Of a stretch of 18,478 nucleotides of DNA, positions 1-6,307 are shown in pieces. Within the stretch, counting starts at the first letter, position 1. Each line of letters starts with the position of its first letter. The position numbers and the translations under genes are program-made. The notes under the pieces were generated by a model. That model did no database searches, was not told where the DNA came from, and saw only the letters and a program-made list of their open reading frames with translations. The DNA is from Chloroflexota bacterium (GTDB taxonomy: Bacteria > Chloroflexota > Anaerolineae > UBA1429), in assembly GCA_012513725.1 (NCBI GenBank), contig JAAZBQ010000375.1, positions 1 through 18,478 on the forward strand. Reading direction: 5' to 3'.

Positions 1-220
1 AGCCGCGGGCGATGGCCAACCCCCAGGGAATGGCCACCGACAGGCCCCCGGCGAACACGCCGAGGGCCAGCATGGCCAAGACGGGCCGCACCACGAGGGA
101 GTAGCGGTCGTCCAGGAGGTCCCACAGCGGGGACCTCCGCCGGGCGCGGCGCTGCGTGGCGCTCTGGACCAGCGCGTACAGGGCGACCAGCGCGCTCAGG
201 ACGTAGGGCAATCGGCTCAC
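1..220 (-). CDS. Membrane protein of unknown function (5' part, cut by window edge)
   Basis: This open frame begins at a GTG (complement of 218-220) and runs off the left edge, giving 73 residues with no stop. Just upstream of the GTG, on the minus strand, lies a G-rich GAGGGGG stretch that could serve as ribosome binding site. The peptide begins VSRLPYVLSALVALYALV, a hydrophobic helix. An arginine-rich cytoplasmic-type stretch (TQRRARRRS) follows, and then a second hydrophobic segment at about residues 44-70 (VVRPVLAMLALGVFAGGL onward). This predicts at least two membrane helices. It lies 31 bases downstream of the LamG gene on the same strand, so the two are probably co-transcribed. I do not recognise the family from this fragment. 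Reading frame and hydrophobic pattern are seen directly; the operon link is inferred. Confidence 0.6.
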   Translation of the reverse strand, partial: MSRLPYVLSALVALYALVQSATQRRARRRSPLWDLLDDRYSLVVRPVLAMLALGVFAGGLSVAIPWGLAIARG

Positions 221-251
221 CGCGCCCCCTCGGCGTGCACCCGGCGCGCGC

Positions 252-842
252 TCACAGGGCCCAAAAGGCGGAGGGCTCCAGCGCCTGCAACGTGAACCGC
301 GCCCAGCAAATGGCGCCCCGGAACCAGTACACCTCGTTGAGCCGCACGCCGATCGCCGTGTTGCCGGGTCCGGGAGGCCGCACCGCGATGGGGTGGGCCA
401 TCTCCAGGCTGCCGTTCACGTAGTGGCGCATCTCGCGGCCGTCGTACACGAGGGCGGCGTGGTACCATTGGTCGAGGGGATGCTGGTGCTCGCGGGCCAA
501 CTGCGCCCGGCTGGCCTCGCCCGACTGGATAAAGGTGTCCAGGTACCACGTGCGCCCCTCGGTGAGCCGGGTCTCAAACAGGATGCGGTCCTCGCCGCCG
601 GCCTCCTGCAGGTGGAGAAAGCGCTGCTCGGGGGCCCCGCCCGCCTCGGGGCGAAAGATGACCTCCGCCGTAAAGCGATCGGCGCCCTCCAGGGGATGCG
701 CGGGCACGACGACGCCATCGTCTAGCCCGTCAAAGTGCAGCCCCCGGCCGGTCGGGGCGTCTACGACCTGGGGATGGCCGAGCACCCGCAGCGGATGCCC
801 GCCGATCGATGCGAGGTTGTCGATGTTCCAGACTATCTGCAT
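252..842 (-). CDS. LamG-type (concanavalin A-like) jellyroll protein, no signal peptide
   Basis: This 196-residue protein looks like a single LamG/concanavalin A-like lectin-glucanase jellyroll. Recognisable pieces are a GRGLHFDGLDDGVVVP segment near the N-terminus, FTAEVIFRP in the middle, QWYHAALVYDGREMRHYVNG (the usual strand pair with WxHxAxxxDG) and a closing RGAICWARFTLQAL strand. I chose the ATG whose complement is 840-842 because GGGAGG lies a few bases upstream. A longer in-frame start would add 34 arginine-rich residues that do not look like the domain. With this start there is no signal peptide and no membrane helix, so it appears cytoplasmic, which is unusual for a carbohydrate- or surface-binding fold. 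No catalytic residues could be assigned, so the ligand is unknown. The fold call rests on recognised sequence pattern only. Confidence 0.75.
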   Translation of the reverse strand: MQIVWNIDNLASIGGHPLRVLGHPQVVDAPTGRGLHFDGLDDGVVVPAHPLEGADRFTAEVIFRPEAGGAPEQRFLHLQEAGGEDRILFETRLTEGRTWYLDTFIQSGEASRAQLAREHQHPLDQWYHAALVYDGREMRHYVNGSLEMAHPIAVRPPGPGNTAIGVRLNEVYWFRGAICWARFTLQALEPSAFWAL

Positions 843-914
843 GGCGGCCCTCCCCATCTCGCTGCGGCGTCGCGCCCCAGCATCTCGTCGCGATGACGGT
901 GTGTGGATCGATCG

Positions 915-944
915 ATCATAGCACGGCGCCGCCCGCTGCGGCAA
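915..944 (-). promoter_or_regulatory. Probable sigma70-type promoter for the LamG gene
   Basis: On the minus strand TTGCCG (939-944) is followed after 18 bases by TATGAT (915-920), preceded by TGC to give an extended -10 (TGCTATGAT). It points towards the LamG start at 842, leaving a leader of about 65 bases. Confidence 0.5.
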
Positions 945-970
945 GCAGCTCGGCTGACCGTCCTTCCCGG

Positions 971-999
971 TTGACGGGGAGAGGGGTCTGGACCATAAT
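971..999 (+). promoter_or_regulatory. Probable sigma70-type promoter for the URO-D/GNAT unit
   Basis: TTGACG (971-976) and CATAAT (994-999) are separated by exactly 17 bases, and the -10 lies 47 bases ahead of the ATG at 1047. It diverges from the LamG promoter, so both start within about 100 bases. Confidence 0.55.
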
Positions 1000-1046
1000 C
1001 CGGCCGCTCTGCCTGATCCTGTCGTTCAGCCAAAGGATGATTCGCT

Positions 1047-2141
1047 ATGCCCACGACCCCGTTCTCGGTCCCCGTGCGCACCGATTGGGAAGGCCTGGTG
1101 CGCTGCATTCGCCGAGAGGGCACGCCCGACCGGGTGTACCACATCGAGCTATTCCTCGACGCCGAGGTGCAGGACGCCATCTGCGAGCGTTTCGGCATCG
1201 GCGAGGACCTGGATATCTCCGATCCCGCCGAAGCCTGCCGCCGACAGATCGCTCTGCAGCGTTTCCTGGGCTATGACTATGTCCGGGCGCGACTCCAGGA
1301 CATGGACTTGCCCCTCAAGCGCGGCCTGGCCAACGACACCGCCTCGCTCCAGCGCTCCGGCGGCCGACACTTTCAGGACGAGCACACCGGCCCCATCACC
1401 ACCTGGGCCGAGTTCGAGGCGTTCGAGTGGCCCGACCCCACCCGGGATGAGGTCTACCGCGATTACGAGTGGTACGAGCGGAACCTGCCCGACGACATGT
1501 GCATGATCGGTTCGGGGGGCTTTGCCCACTTTGCCGAGCACCTCACCTGGCTGATGGGCTACGAGACCCTGTGCTACGCGCTCTTTGACCAGCGCGACCT
1601 CGTCCAGGCCATCAGCGAGCGGCTGTTCGACATCTATGATCAGGCGCTGCGCCGCATGCTGCAGTTCGAGCGGGTCAAGATCGTCTGGGGCAGCGACGAC
1701 ATGGGCTTTCGCTCGTCCACGCTGATCAGCCCCGATGACCTGCGCGCCTACGTATTGCCCGGTCACCGGCACATGGCGGCGCTCTCGCACGAGGCCGGGC
1801 ATCCGTACCTCCTGCACGCCTGTGGCAACCTGGCCGGCATTATGGATGACCTGATCGACGACGTGCGCATCGACGCCAAGCACTCCTTCGAGGACACCAT
1901 CGAGCAGGTGACCGAGGTCAAGTTCACCTACGGCCAGCGGATCGCCCTCCTCGGCGGCATCGACGTCGATTTCCTGTGCCGCGCCACCGAAGAGCAGGTG
2001 CGCGAGCGGGTGCGCCACACCCTGGACGTCTGCCAGCCCGGCGGCGGCTATTGCCTGGGGACGGGGAACAGCGTGGCGAACTATATCCCCGTGGACAACT
2101 ATCTCGCCATGGTGGACGAGGGGCGTCGCTACGGCGCCTGA
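1047..2141 (+). CDS. Uroporphyrinogen decarboxylase (URO-D) superfamily protein, probable zinc/corrinoid-type methyltransferase
   Basis: This 364-residue protein has the URO-D superfamily TIM-barrel pattern. The motif LLHACGN around residues 255-261 puts H257 and C259 in the HxC arrangement used by the MtaA/MtbA/CmuA methyltransferase branch to bind zinc. A later cysteine, C336 in GGGYCLGTGNS, fits the third ligand position (HxC...C). True heme-pathway uroporphyrinogen decarboxylases lack this zinc site, so methyl transfer from an O-, S- or N-methyl donor to a corrinoid or thiol is more likely than heme synthesis. Other barrel hallmarks are IVWGSDDMGFRS and LLGGIDVDFL. No corrinoid protein is encoded nearby, so substrate and acceptor remain unknown. 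The ATG is preceded by AAAGGATG, and the GNAT gene starts 25 bases after the stop. Family assignment is firm; the reaction is inferred. Confidence 0.88.
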   Translation: MPTTPFSVPVRTDWEGLVRCIRREGTPDRVYHIELFLDAEVQDAICERFGIGEDLDISDPAEACRRQIALQRFLGYDYVRARLQDMDLPLKRGLANDTASLQRSGGRHFQDEHTGPITTWAEFEAFEWPDPTRDEVYRDYEWYERNLPDDMCMIGSGGFAHFAEHLTWLMGYETLCYALFDQRDLVQAISERLFDIYDQALRRMLQFERVKIVWGSDDMGFRSSTLISPDDLRAYVLPGHRHMAALSHEAGHPYLLHACGNLAGIMDDLIDDVRIDAKHSFEDTIEQVTEVKFTYGQRIALLGGIDVDFLCRATEEQVRERVRHTLDVCQPGGGYCLGTGNSVANYIPVDNYLAMVDEGRRYGA

Positions 2142-2165
2142 TCCACGCATAGGGAAAGGAACCCC

Positions 2166-2675
2166 ATGCCCGAGAGCACCTCACCCCTGGCGATCCGTGA
2201 TCTGGAGCCCGGGGACGTCGATACGTTGGTCGAGATCGCCATCGCGGCCTGGGCGCCGATCTACGGCCACTTTCGCGAGACGATGGGCGACGACCTGTTC
2301 CTGAGCCTCTATCCCGACTGGCCGGCGATCAAGGGCGGCCAGATCCGTCAGGACTGCGACCCCGACTCCCGTTGGCCCATGCAGGTGCTCGTGGCCGAGG
2401 AGGGGGGCCGCATCGTCGGTTTTGTCACCTTCCGCACCAACCGGGAGACGTCCCTGGGCGAGATCGGGAACAACGCCGTGTGGCCCGAGTGCCGCGGGCG
2501 CGGCATCGCGCCGCGCCTCTACGACGCCGCCCTGCAGCGCATGCGCGAGCAGGGCATGCGCTATGCCCGGGTGCGCACCGGCCTGGATCCCGCCCACGCC
2601 CCCGCCCGCCGCGCCTATGAAAAGGCGGGGTTCGACATCGCCCTACCCGCCGTGGACTATTACCGGGCGCTCTAG
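2166..2675 (+). CDS. GNAT family N-acetyltransferase
   Basis: This 169-residue protein has the complete GNAT fold. It opens with LAIRDLEPGDVDTLVEIAIAAW (strand 1 and helix 1). The central sheet is VLVAEEGGRIVGFVTFRTN. The acetyl-CoA pyrophosphate loop appears as CRGRGIAPRLYDAAL, matching the R/Q-x-x-G-x-G/A motif, and the end is typical (PARRAYEKAGFDIA). It should transfer an acetyl group from acetyl-CoA to an amine, but the acceptor cannot be read from sequence. GGAAAGGA lies just ahead of the ATG. It follows the URO-D gene by 25 bases and is followed by a strong hairpin, so the two probably form one transcription unit. No functional link with the URO-D protein is evident. Confidence 0.92.
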   Translation: MPESTSPLAIRDLEPGDVDTLVEIAIAAWAPIYGHFRETMGDDLFLSLYPDWPAIKGGQIRQDCDPDSRWPMQVLVAEEGGRIVGFVTFRTNRETSLGEIGNNAVWPECRGRGIAPRLYDAALQRMREQGMRYARVRTGLDPAHAPARRAYEKAGFDIALPAVDYYRAL

Positions 2676-2698
2676 TCTCCGGCAGCGCCCGCTTCCCC

Positions 2699-2736
2699 GA
2701 GCCGCCCCGCGCGATCTCGATCGCGCGGGGCGGCTC
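2699..2736 (+). terminator. Strong hairpin ending the URO-D/GNAT unit
   Basis: GAGCCGCCCCGCGCGATC and its exact reverse complement flank two bases, forming a 16-17 bp GC-rich stem 24 bases after the GNAT stop. The T-run is weak (GTCTGTGTG), so termination may need Rho or other help. Confidence 0.65.
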
Positions 2737-2796
2737 GTCTGTGTGCCGAGAGCCCCACTTTGCCCGCCAACCCCTGTTGCAGACCCCACTTGGCTC

Positions 2797-2825
2797 TTGC
2801 ATTAGAACAGTAGTTCGGGTATAAT
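2797..2825 (+). promoter_or_regulatory. Near-consensus sigma70-type promoter for the RDF-like two-gene unit
   Basis: TTGCAT (2797-2802) and TATAAT (2820-2825) are 17 bases apart. It sits 70 bases ahead of the first gene in a locally AT-richer stretch. It is among the best promoter matches in the window, suggesting the unit is expressed from its own promoter. Confidence 0.7.
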
Positions 2826-2894
2826 GAGGCAAGTAGAGCAGGGGCTGACCGGCTGTTCGGCTCTTGCCGGTGTAGATTGAGAAGGAGTGCGGAA

Positions 2895-3272
2895 ATGGCC
2901 GTGATCACGAGCATTCACGCCACCTACGGGCGGCGCTGGAACCTGGATGATTACGAGTCGGCGACGGTGAACCTCGAGGCCTTTGCCGACGTGGAGGAGG
3001 GCGAGACGCCCGAGGAGGCGGCCGCCAAGGTGTTCGAGTACCTCAAGGAGCAGGTGGCGACCCAGTCGATCCCCGTGCTCGTCAAGCGCGATGAGCGGCG
3101 CCGGCTGCGGGTGGAGGAGGTCCTCGAGGGGCTGCCCGTCCGGCTGCGCGAACTGGCCGTGAGCTTTATCCAGTCCTTCAAGAACGACGTCCCCCGCGAC
3201 CAGGTCATCGACGGCGGCAGCCAGGTGCGCGCGGACCTGGCCGAGGGGCGCGTGCACAAGCAGGAGGCCTAG
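2895..3272 (+). CDS. Small conserved-looking protein of unknown function, partner of the RDF-like protein
   Basis: This 125-residue acidic soluble protein starts at an ATG with AAGGAG seven bases upstream; an upstream in-frame TTG is ignored for that reason. The N-terminal part reads MAVITSIHATYGRRWNLDDY, then ESATVNLEAFADVEEGETPEEAA, then a helix VFEYLKEQV. The pattern of a short strand (ATYxRRxNL), an acidic turn and a PEEA helix is reminiscent of small proteins found in phage and plasmid replication/recombination modules, but I cannot name a family. The C-terminal half is helical and charged. There is no signal peptide, membrane helix or cysteine. The gene is 47 bases upstream of the RDF-like gene and shares its promoter, so a joint role in DNA handling is a reasonable inference. 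Confidence 0.75.
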   Translation: MAVITSIHATYGRRWNLDDYESATVNLEAFADVEEGETPEEAAAKVFEYLKEQVATQSIPVLVKRDERRRLRVEEVLEGLPVRLRELAVSFIQSFKNDVPRDQVIDGGSQVRADLAEGRVHKQEA

Positions 3273-3319
3273 GCGTCGGCGCCTGGGCAGGTCTCGTAGG
3301 GAGCACAGGAGAACCCATC

Positions 3320-4462
3320 ATGCCCATCAAGAGTCTGCAGAACGCCTCGCGTCCGGCGCTGCCCCGCCTGGGCAAGCTGCGCAAGGGTGGCCAAAAGCCG
3401 GCGCGCGGCCTCGGGCAGGATCTCACCTACTTTCGCTTTACTGCCGAGGACGGCAACCCGGAGGTGGAGGCGGCCTTTCGGGAGATCTATGGCGCCGAGC
3501 CGGCCATGCTGCGCATCTACCTCCCCTATGCCGACGTGAGCAGCAACTTTGAGTCGTGGATGGAGCAGTGGGGCGGGGGCGAGCGGCTCATCCACCGCTG
3601 CGACGGGGAGTACTGCGTCAAGTGGCTGGGCGAGGACGGCCGCTACGTCTTTGACCCCGAGATGACGCTGCGACACCCCTGCCCGTTCCAGGGCAACACC
3701 ACCGACCGCAACCGCTGCCGCGAGGTGGGGCGGCTGCAGGTCGTCTTGCCCGAGCTGTGGGAGGCCGGCTATGTCGGCCTGGTGACGCTGGAGACCCACT
3801 CGATCAACGACATCATCCACATCGACAGCGTCCTTCGGCAGACGGCCGAGCGCACGATGAACAAGGAGACCGGTCTGCGCGGCATCGAGTTCATCCTACG
3901 GCGCAAGCCGGTGCGCATCAGCCGGCCCGGGGGCGCAAACGGCCCCGCCATGACGACCAAGTGGCTGGTCAAGATCGAGCCAACCTCGGAGTGGCTTCTC
4001 GCGCAACTGGAACTGGCGCGCCAGGAGCAGATGGGCATCCTCTACCGCCGGGAGGCGGGCGCCGACGCCGTCGCTACCGCAGGCGACGAGGTGCCAGACG
4101 ATGAGGAGACGGCTTTCCCCGAGCCGGCGGACGAGATGGAGGACGGTCAGGATGCGGTGGCCGCTGATGCGCACGCCGAGACGGTTGCCGAGCCCCCGTC
4201 CGCGAATGGGTCCGGCGACGAACGGGACGCCGGCGAGGCGCGTGCGGTCGGCGAGGCGTCATCCGCCACCGCAGGGTGGGTCGCTGACCGGGCCAAGGTG
4301 AGCGAACTGATGGCCCTGGCCAAGAGCCGCCGGCTGAACAAGGACTCGCTCCTGGCGGCGCTGCAGGTGCGCCGTCTCGGTGAGATCACCTATGGCTACG
4401 AGGAGGCCAAGGCCCGGGTCACGCGGGCCGCCCCGATGCCGGAGAGCGAACTGCCCTTCTGA
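3320..4462 (+). CDS. Recombination directionality factor-like (gp3-like) protein with acidic linker and SSB-like C-terminal tip
   Basis: This 380-residue protein has three parts. Residues 1 to about 205 follow the pattern I associate with the phage recombination directionality factor-like (gp3-like) family. They include PRLGKLRKGG near the start, YGAEPAMLRIYLPY, a W-rich SWMEQWGGG and a candidate zinc site made of RCDGEYC, HPCPF and NRC. A strand-rich end follows (GLVTLETHSINDIIHIDS, then IEFILRRKPVRIS). Residues about 250-325 are a disordered acidic linker rich in D, E and A. The last 55 residues form a helical module (KVSELMALAKSRRLNKDSLL...) and end in PESELPF, resembling the acidic -PF tip by which bacterial SSB binds repair and replication proteins. 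In phages such factors switch a serine integrase from integration to excision; no integrase is encoded here. The ATG has AGGAGA seven bases upstream. Family call is from recognised pattern, not a search. Confidence 0.65.
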   Translation: MPIKSLQNASRPALPRLGKLRKGGQKPARGLGQDLTYFRFTAEDGNPEVEAAFREIYGAEPAMLRIYLPYADVSSNFESWMEQWGGGERLIHRCDGEYCVKWLGEDGRYVFDPEMTLRHPCPFQGNTTDRNRCREVGRLQVVLPELWEAGYVGLVTLETHSINDIIHIDSVLRQTAERTMNKETGLRGIEFILRRKPVRISRPGGANGPAMTTKWLVKIEPTSEWLLAQLELARQEQMGILYRREAGADAVATAGDEVPDDEETAFPEPADEMEDGQDAVAADAHAETVAEPPSANGSGDERDAGEARAVGEASSATAGWVADRAKVSELMALAKSRRLNKDSLLAALQVRRLGEITYGYEEAKARVTRAAPMPESELPF

Positions 4463-4469
4463 TCTACCC

Positions 4470-4510
4470 GCGGCCGGCGGACGCGGCGCCTGGCCCCGCC
4501 CGCCGGCCGC
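4470..4510 (+). terminator. Inverted repeat after the RDF-like gene, possible terminator
   Basis: GCGGCCGGCGG (4470-4480) pairs perfectly with CCGCCGGCCGC (4500-4510) across a 19-base loop, starting 8 bases after the stop codon. There is only a short T-run after it, so the call is tentative. Confidence 0.45.
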
Positions 4511-4606
4511 CGGCTTTGGAGCGCGGTCCCTCCGCTTCCCCTCACGCGGTACAGGGCCCCTGGGGACGGCGCCCCCCCGATGTGCCGGGCCGGAGCGCGC
4601 GAGCAG

Positions 4607-4635
4607 TTGACAGGCCCCGCGCCACCCCGTATACA
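4607..4635 (+). promoter_or_regulatory. Sigma70-type promoter for kaiB
   Basis: A perfect TTGACA (4607-4612) and TATACA (4630-4635) are separated by 17 bases. The implied leader before the kaiB ATG is about 180 bases, which is long. Confidence 0.6.
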
Positions 4636-4823
4636 TATGGTGCACGAGCATGTTGTGTTGTGGCGCCAGCGGGGAGCGCATTCCCTGCTCGAGGCGCTGC
4701 ACCTCGCCCGCAGGCACTCGCCTGTGGCTTCCGCCTAGGGGGTGGCGCGATCATGTCCTGCCGCACAGTATCCTCCTGCATCCGACCCGTGACCGTTTCT
4801 TGACCGGAGTGGGGATCGATAGC

Positions 4824-5165
4824 ATGCCCGATGGGGCGGTTGTGCTGCGGCTCTATGTCTCCGGGAACTCGCCCAAGTCGGCGGAGGCCGCCCGAACCAT
4901 TCGGTCGGTCTGCGACCAGCACCTGGCGGGCCGCTACACCCTGGAGGTCATCGACGTGCTCACCGAGCCGTCGCTCTCCAACCGGGGTGGCATCGTGGTG
5001 ACGCCGACGTTGCTGCGCATCTCACCAGAGCCGGCGCGCATGGTGGTGGGGAACCTGGACAACCCCTCGACGGTGCTGTACGCGCTCGACCTCACAGGCG
5101 GTCGCTCGGAGGACATGCACGGCGAGGGTCCCAGAGAAGATCCTGAGGCTACGGGCCTGCCGTAG
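4824..5165 (+). CDS. kaiB: KaiB family protein (thioredoxin-like fold)
   Basis: The 113-residue product aligns without gaps to cyanobacterial KaiB as I recall it: VVLRLYVSGNSPKSAEA, YTLEVIDVLTEPSLS, VVTPTLLRISPEPARMVVGNL, then VLYALDL. In cyanobacteria KaiB switches fold to a thioredoxin-like state and binds the KaiC ring to drive the phase change of the clock. In other bacteria KaiB homologues occur with or without KaiC and have been linked to stress or signalling. No kaiA or kaiC is in this window. Residue A87 occupies the position of KaiB G88, while D89 matches KaiB D90. I start at the ATG at 4824, which has GGGGAT upstream and puts the first KaiB strand at the N-terminus. The frame stays open for 58 codons upstream, but those residues do not resemble the family. 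A 20-residue acidic tail follows the domain. Confidence 0.88.
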   Translation: MPDGAVVLRLYVSGNSPKSAEAARTIRSVCDQHLAGRYTLEVIDVLTEPSLSNRGGIVVTPTLLRISPEPARMVVGNLDNPSTVLYALDLTGGRSEDMHGEGPREDPEATGLP

Positions 5166-5215
5166 TTCTGTGGCTTGTTCTGCATCTTCCCGGGGGCCGG
5201 GATGTCACCGCTAAC

Positions 5216-5245
5216 TTGGCCTTCTGCAGTGTGTTGCCGTATAAT
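5216..5245 (+). promoter_or_regulatory. Possible promoter upstream of the CheB-like gene
   Basis: TATAAT at 5240-5245 is preceded by a partial -35, TTGGCC (5216-5221), with 18-base spacing. The leader to the GTG at 5480 would be about 230 bases. Confidence 0.4.
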
Positions 5246-5413
5246 CCGGGTGTTCCGTTGGTGCCTCAGCCGCGGGCACTTGGCGCCGCTGCCACCTTCC
5301 ACCTCTCCATTCCGCCCTTTGCATCGTTCCGCACCGCTGCTGGCGCGGCGTCTGCGCGACCTGCGTGTCGACGGCGCCACGGTCGGGAGATGGCGACCGG
5401 TCTGCTCTTGACC

Positions 5414-5419
5414 TATAAT
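5414..5419 (+). promoter_or_regulatory. Second -10-like TATAAT near the CheB-like gene
   Basis: A perfect TATAAT lies 61 bases ahead of the CheB start, but the expected -35 position holds only TGGCGA, so this would need an activator or be a weak promoter. Confidence 0.3.
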
Positions 5420-5479
5420 GGCCATGGTCACGGCGCGTGAGCGACCCGTCGCGGTGGCAGCAGGGCTCGAGGGGGAGCG

Positions 5480-6103
5480 GTGAGGCGCGACATCATCGTC
5501 GCCGGCGCGTCAGCAGGTGGGGTGGAGGCGCTCGGTCGCCTCGTGCGTGCGCTGCCGGAGCGCTTTCCGGCCGTGGTGTTTCTCGCCCTACACCTCTCGC
5601 CGCTGCGTCGCAGCATCCTGCCCCGCATCCTCTCGCGCGTGTCGGCGCTTCATGTCACCCACCCTGCGGATGGGGAGGTGTTTCAGCGCGGTCGCGTGTA
5701 CGTGGCCCCGCCGGACCATCATCCTATGCTGATGCCCGAAGGCACCATCCACCTGAGCCGGGGGCCCCGCGAGAATGGGGCGCGTCCGGCGGTCGACCCT
5801 CTCTTCCGCTCCGCGGCGCTGGCCTTTGGCCAGCGGGCGATCGGCGTCGTGCTGACCGGCAACCTGGATGACGGTACGGCTGGCCTCCAGGCGATCAAGC
5901 GCCTCGGCGGCGTGGCGATCGTCCAGGATCCCGACGAAGCGGACTTTGCGGGGATGCCCGATAGCGCGATCGAGCAGGTGCAGGTCGACTATGTTGCCCC
6001 GCTCGACCGTATCGGCCGGCTGCTGGTGCAGCTGGCCGATGGGGATGCGCAGACGAGGGCGAACATGGATGACGGAAGACGAGGAGATCCGCCGGAGACA
6101 TAG
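5480..6103 (+). CDS. CheB-type protein-glutamate methylesterase domain protein (no receiver)
   Basis: This 207-residue protein is a CheB methylesterase domain on its own. The serine nucleophile lies in IIVAGASAGGVEAL (S11), the histidine in FLALHLSPL (H38) and the aspartate in VVLTGNLDDGTAGL (D131), matching the CheB triad. VYVAPPDHHPML is another family hallmark. In chemotaxis CheB removes methyl groups from, or deamidates, receptor glutamates. Here the usual N-terminal receiver is missing and no cheR or chemoreceptor gene is nearby, so the substrate may not be a classical receptor. The GTG start is supported by GAGGGGGAGCG directly ahead. It lies upstream of a giant PAS kinase, which recalls CheB-CheR-PAS-kinase fusions known in other bacteria, here in split form without CheR. 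The C-terminal 20 residues are a charged tail beyond the domain. Confidence 0.88.
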   Translation: MRRDIIVAGASAGGVEALGRLVRALPERFPAVVFLALHLSPLRRSILPRILSRVSALHVTHPADGEVFQRGRVYVAPPDHHPMLMPEGTIHLSRGPRENGARPAVDPLFRSAALAFGQRAIGVVLTGNLDDGTAGLQAIKRLGGVAIVQDPDEADFAGMPDSAIEQVQVDYVAPLDRIGRLLVQLADGDAQTRANMDDGRRGDPPET

Positions 6104-6275
6104 CCGCCGGCCGAGGACGCGCAAGCCGGGACGGCCGCCGAGTGGTCGCTCTGAACCCCTTCAAAGACGGCGATCACGTCTCGTTCGGCGTGGCAGAGTT
6201 GCACAGCCCGTTGTCGCTGGTTTCTCCCGAATGTGGCGGGGCGCTGTGGGAGGTGCGACAGGGCGAGCGGCGCAG

Positions 6276-6281
6276 TACTAT
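6276..6281 (+). promoter_or_regulatory. Possible -10 element ahead of the sensor kinase gene
   Basis: TACTAT within GGCGCAGTACTATC lies about 27 bases ahead of the favoured GTG start. The -35 region is poor (TGCGAC). It resembles the TGCTAYNNT motif seen ahead of other genes in the window. Confidence 0.3.
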
Positions 6282-6307
6282 CTTGACCATGGATGAGGAC
6301 GAGCCCA

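Larger units (their letters stand above)
4463..4823 (+). other. Gene-free stretch between the RDF-like gene and kaiB
   Basis: These 361 bases hold a GC-rich hairpin just after the RDF-like stop, a good promoter at 4607-4635 and a presumed leader of about 180 bases before kaiB. A 33-codon frame from 4637 to 4738 lies in the leader, but its ATG is at or before the expected transcription start and has no ribosome binding site. I see no RNA gene or riboswitch that I can support. Confidence 0.5.
5166..5479 (+). other. Gene-free stretch between kaiB and the cheB-like gene
   Basis: These 314 bases contain two -10-like TATAAT sequences (5240-5245 and 5414-5419). I see no convincing gene; the open frames here lack a start with ribosome binding site and recognisable content. 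No strong terminator follows kaiB, so read-through into the CheB gene is possible. Confidence 0.4.

Noticed and set aside
1149..2150. Minus-strand open frame of 333 codons opposite the URO-D gene
   Set aside because: Shadow of the URO-D reading frame with low-complexity composition.
4637..4738. 33-codon frame in the kaiB leader, possible leader peptide
   Set aside because: Its ATG overlaps the predicted -10/transcription start, there is no ribosome binding site and no attenuator-like structure follows.
4650..4823. N-terminal extension of KaiB by 58 codons
   Set aside because: The residues do not resemble KaiB, the supported start with an upstream GGGGAT is at 4824, and the family begins at the first strand.
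5216..5440. Open frames in the kaiB-cheB gap
   Set aside because: Arg/Ala/Pro-rich translations, no start signal, and they cover promoter-like sequences.
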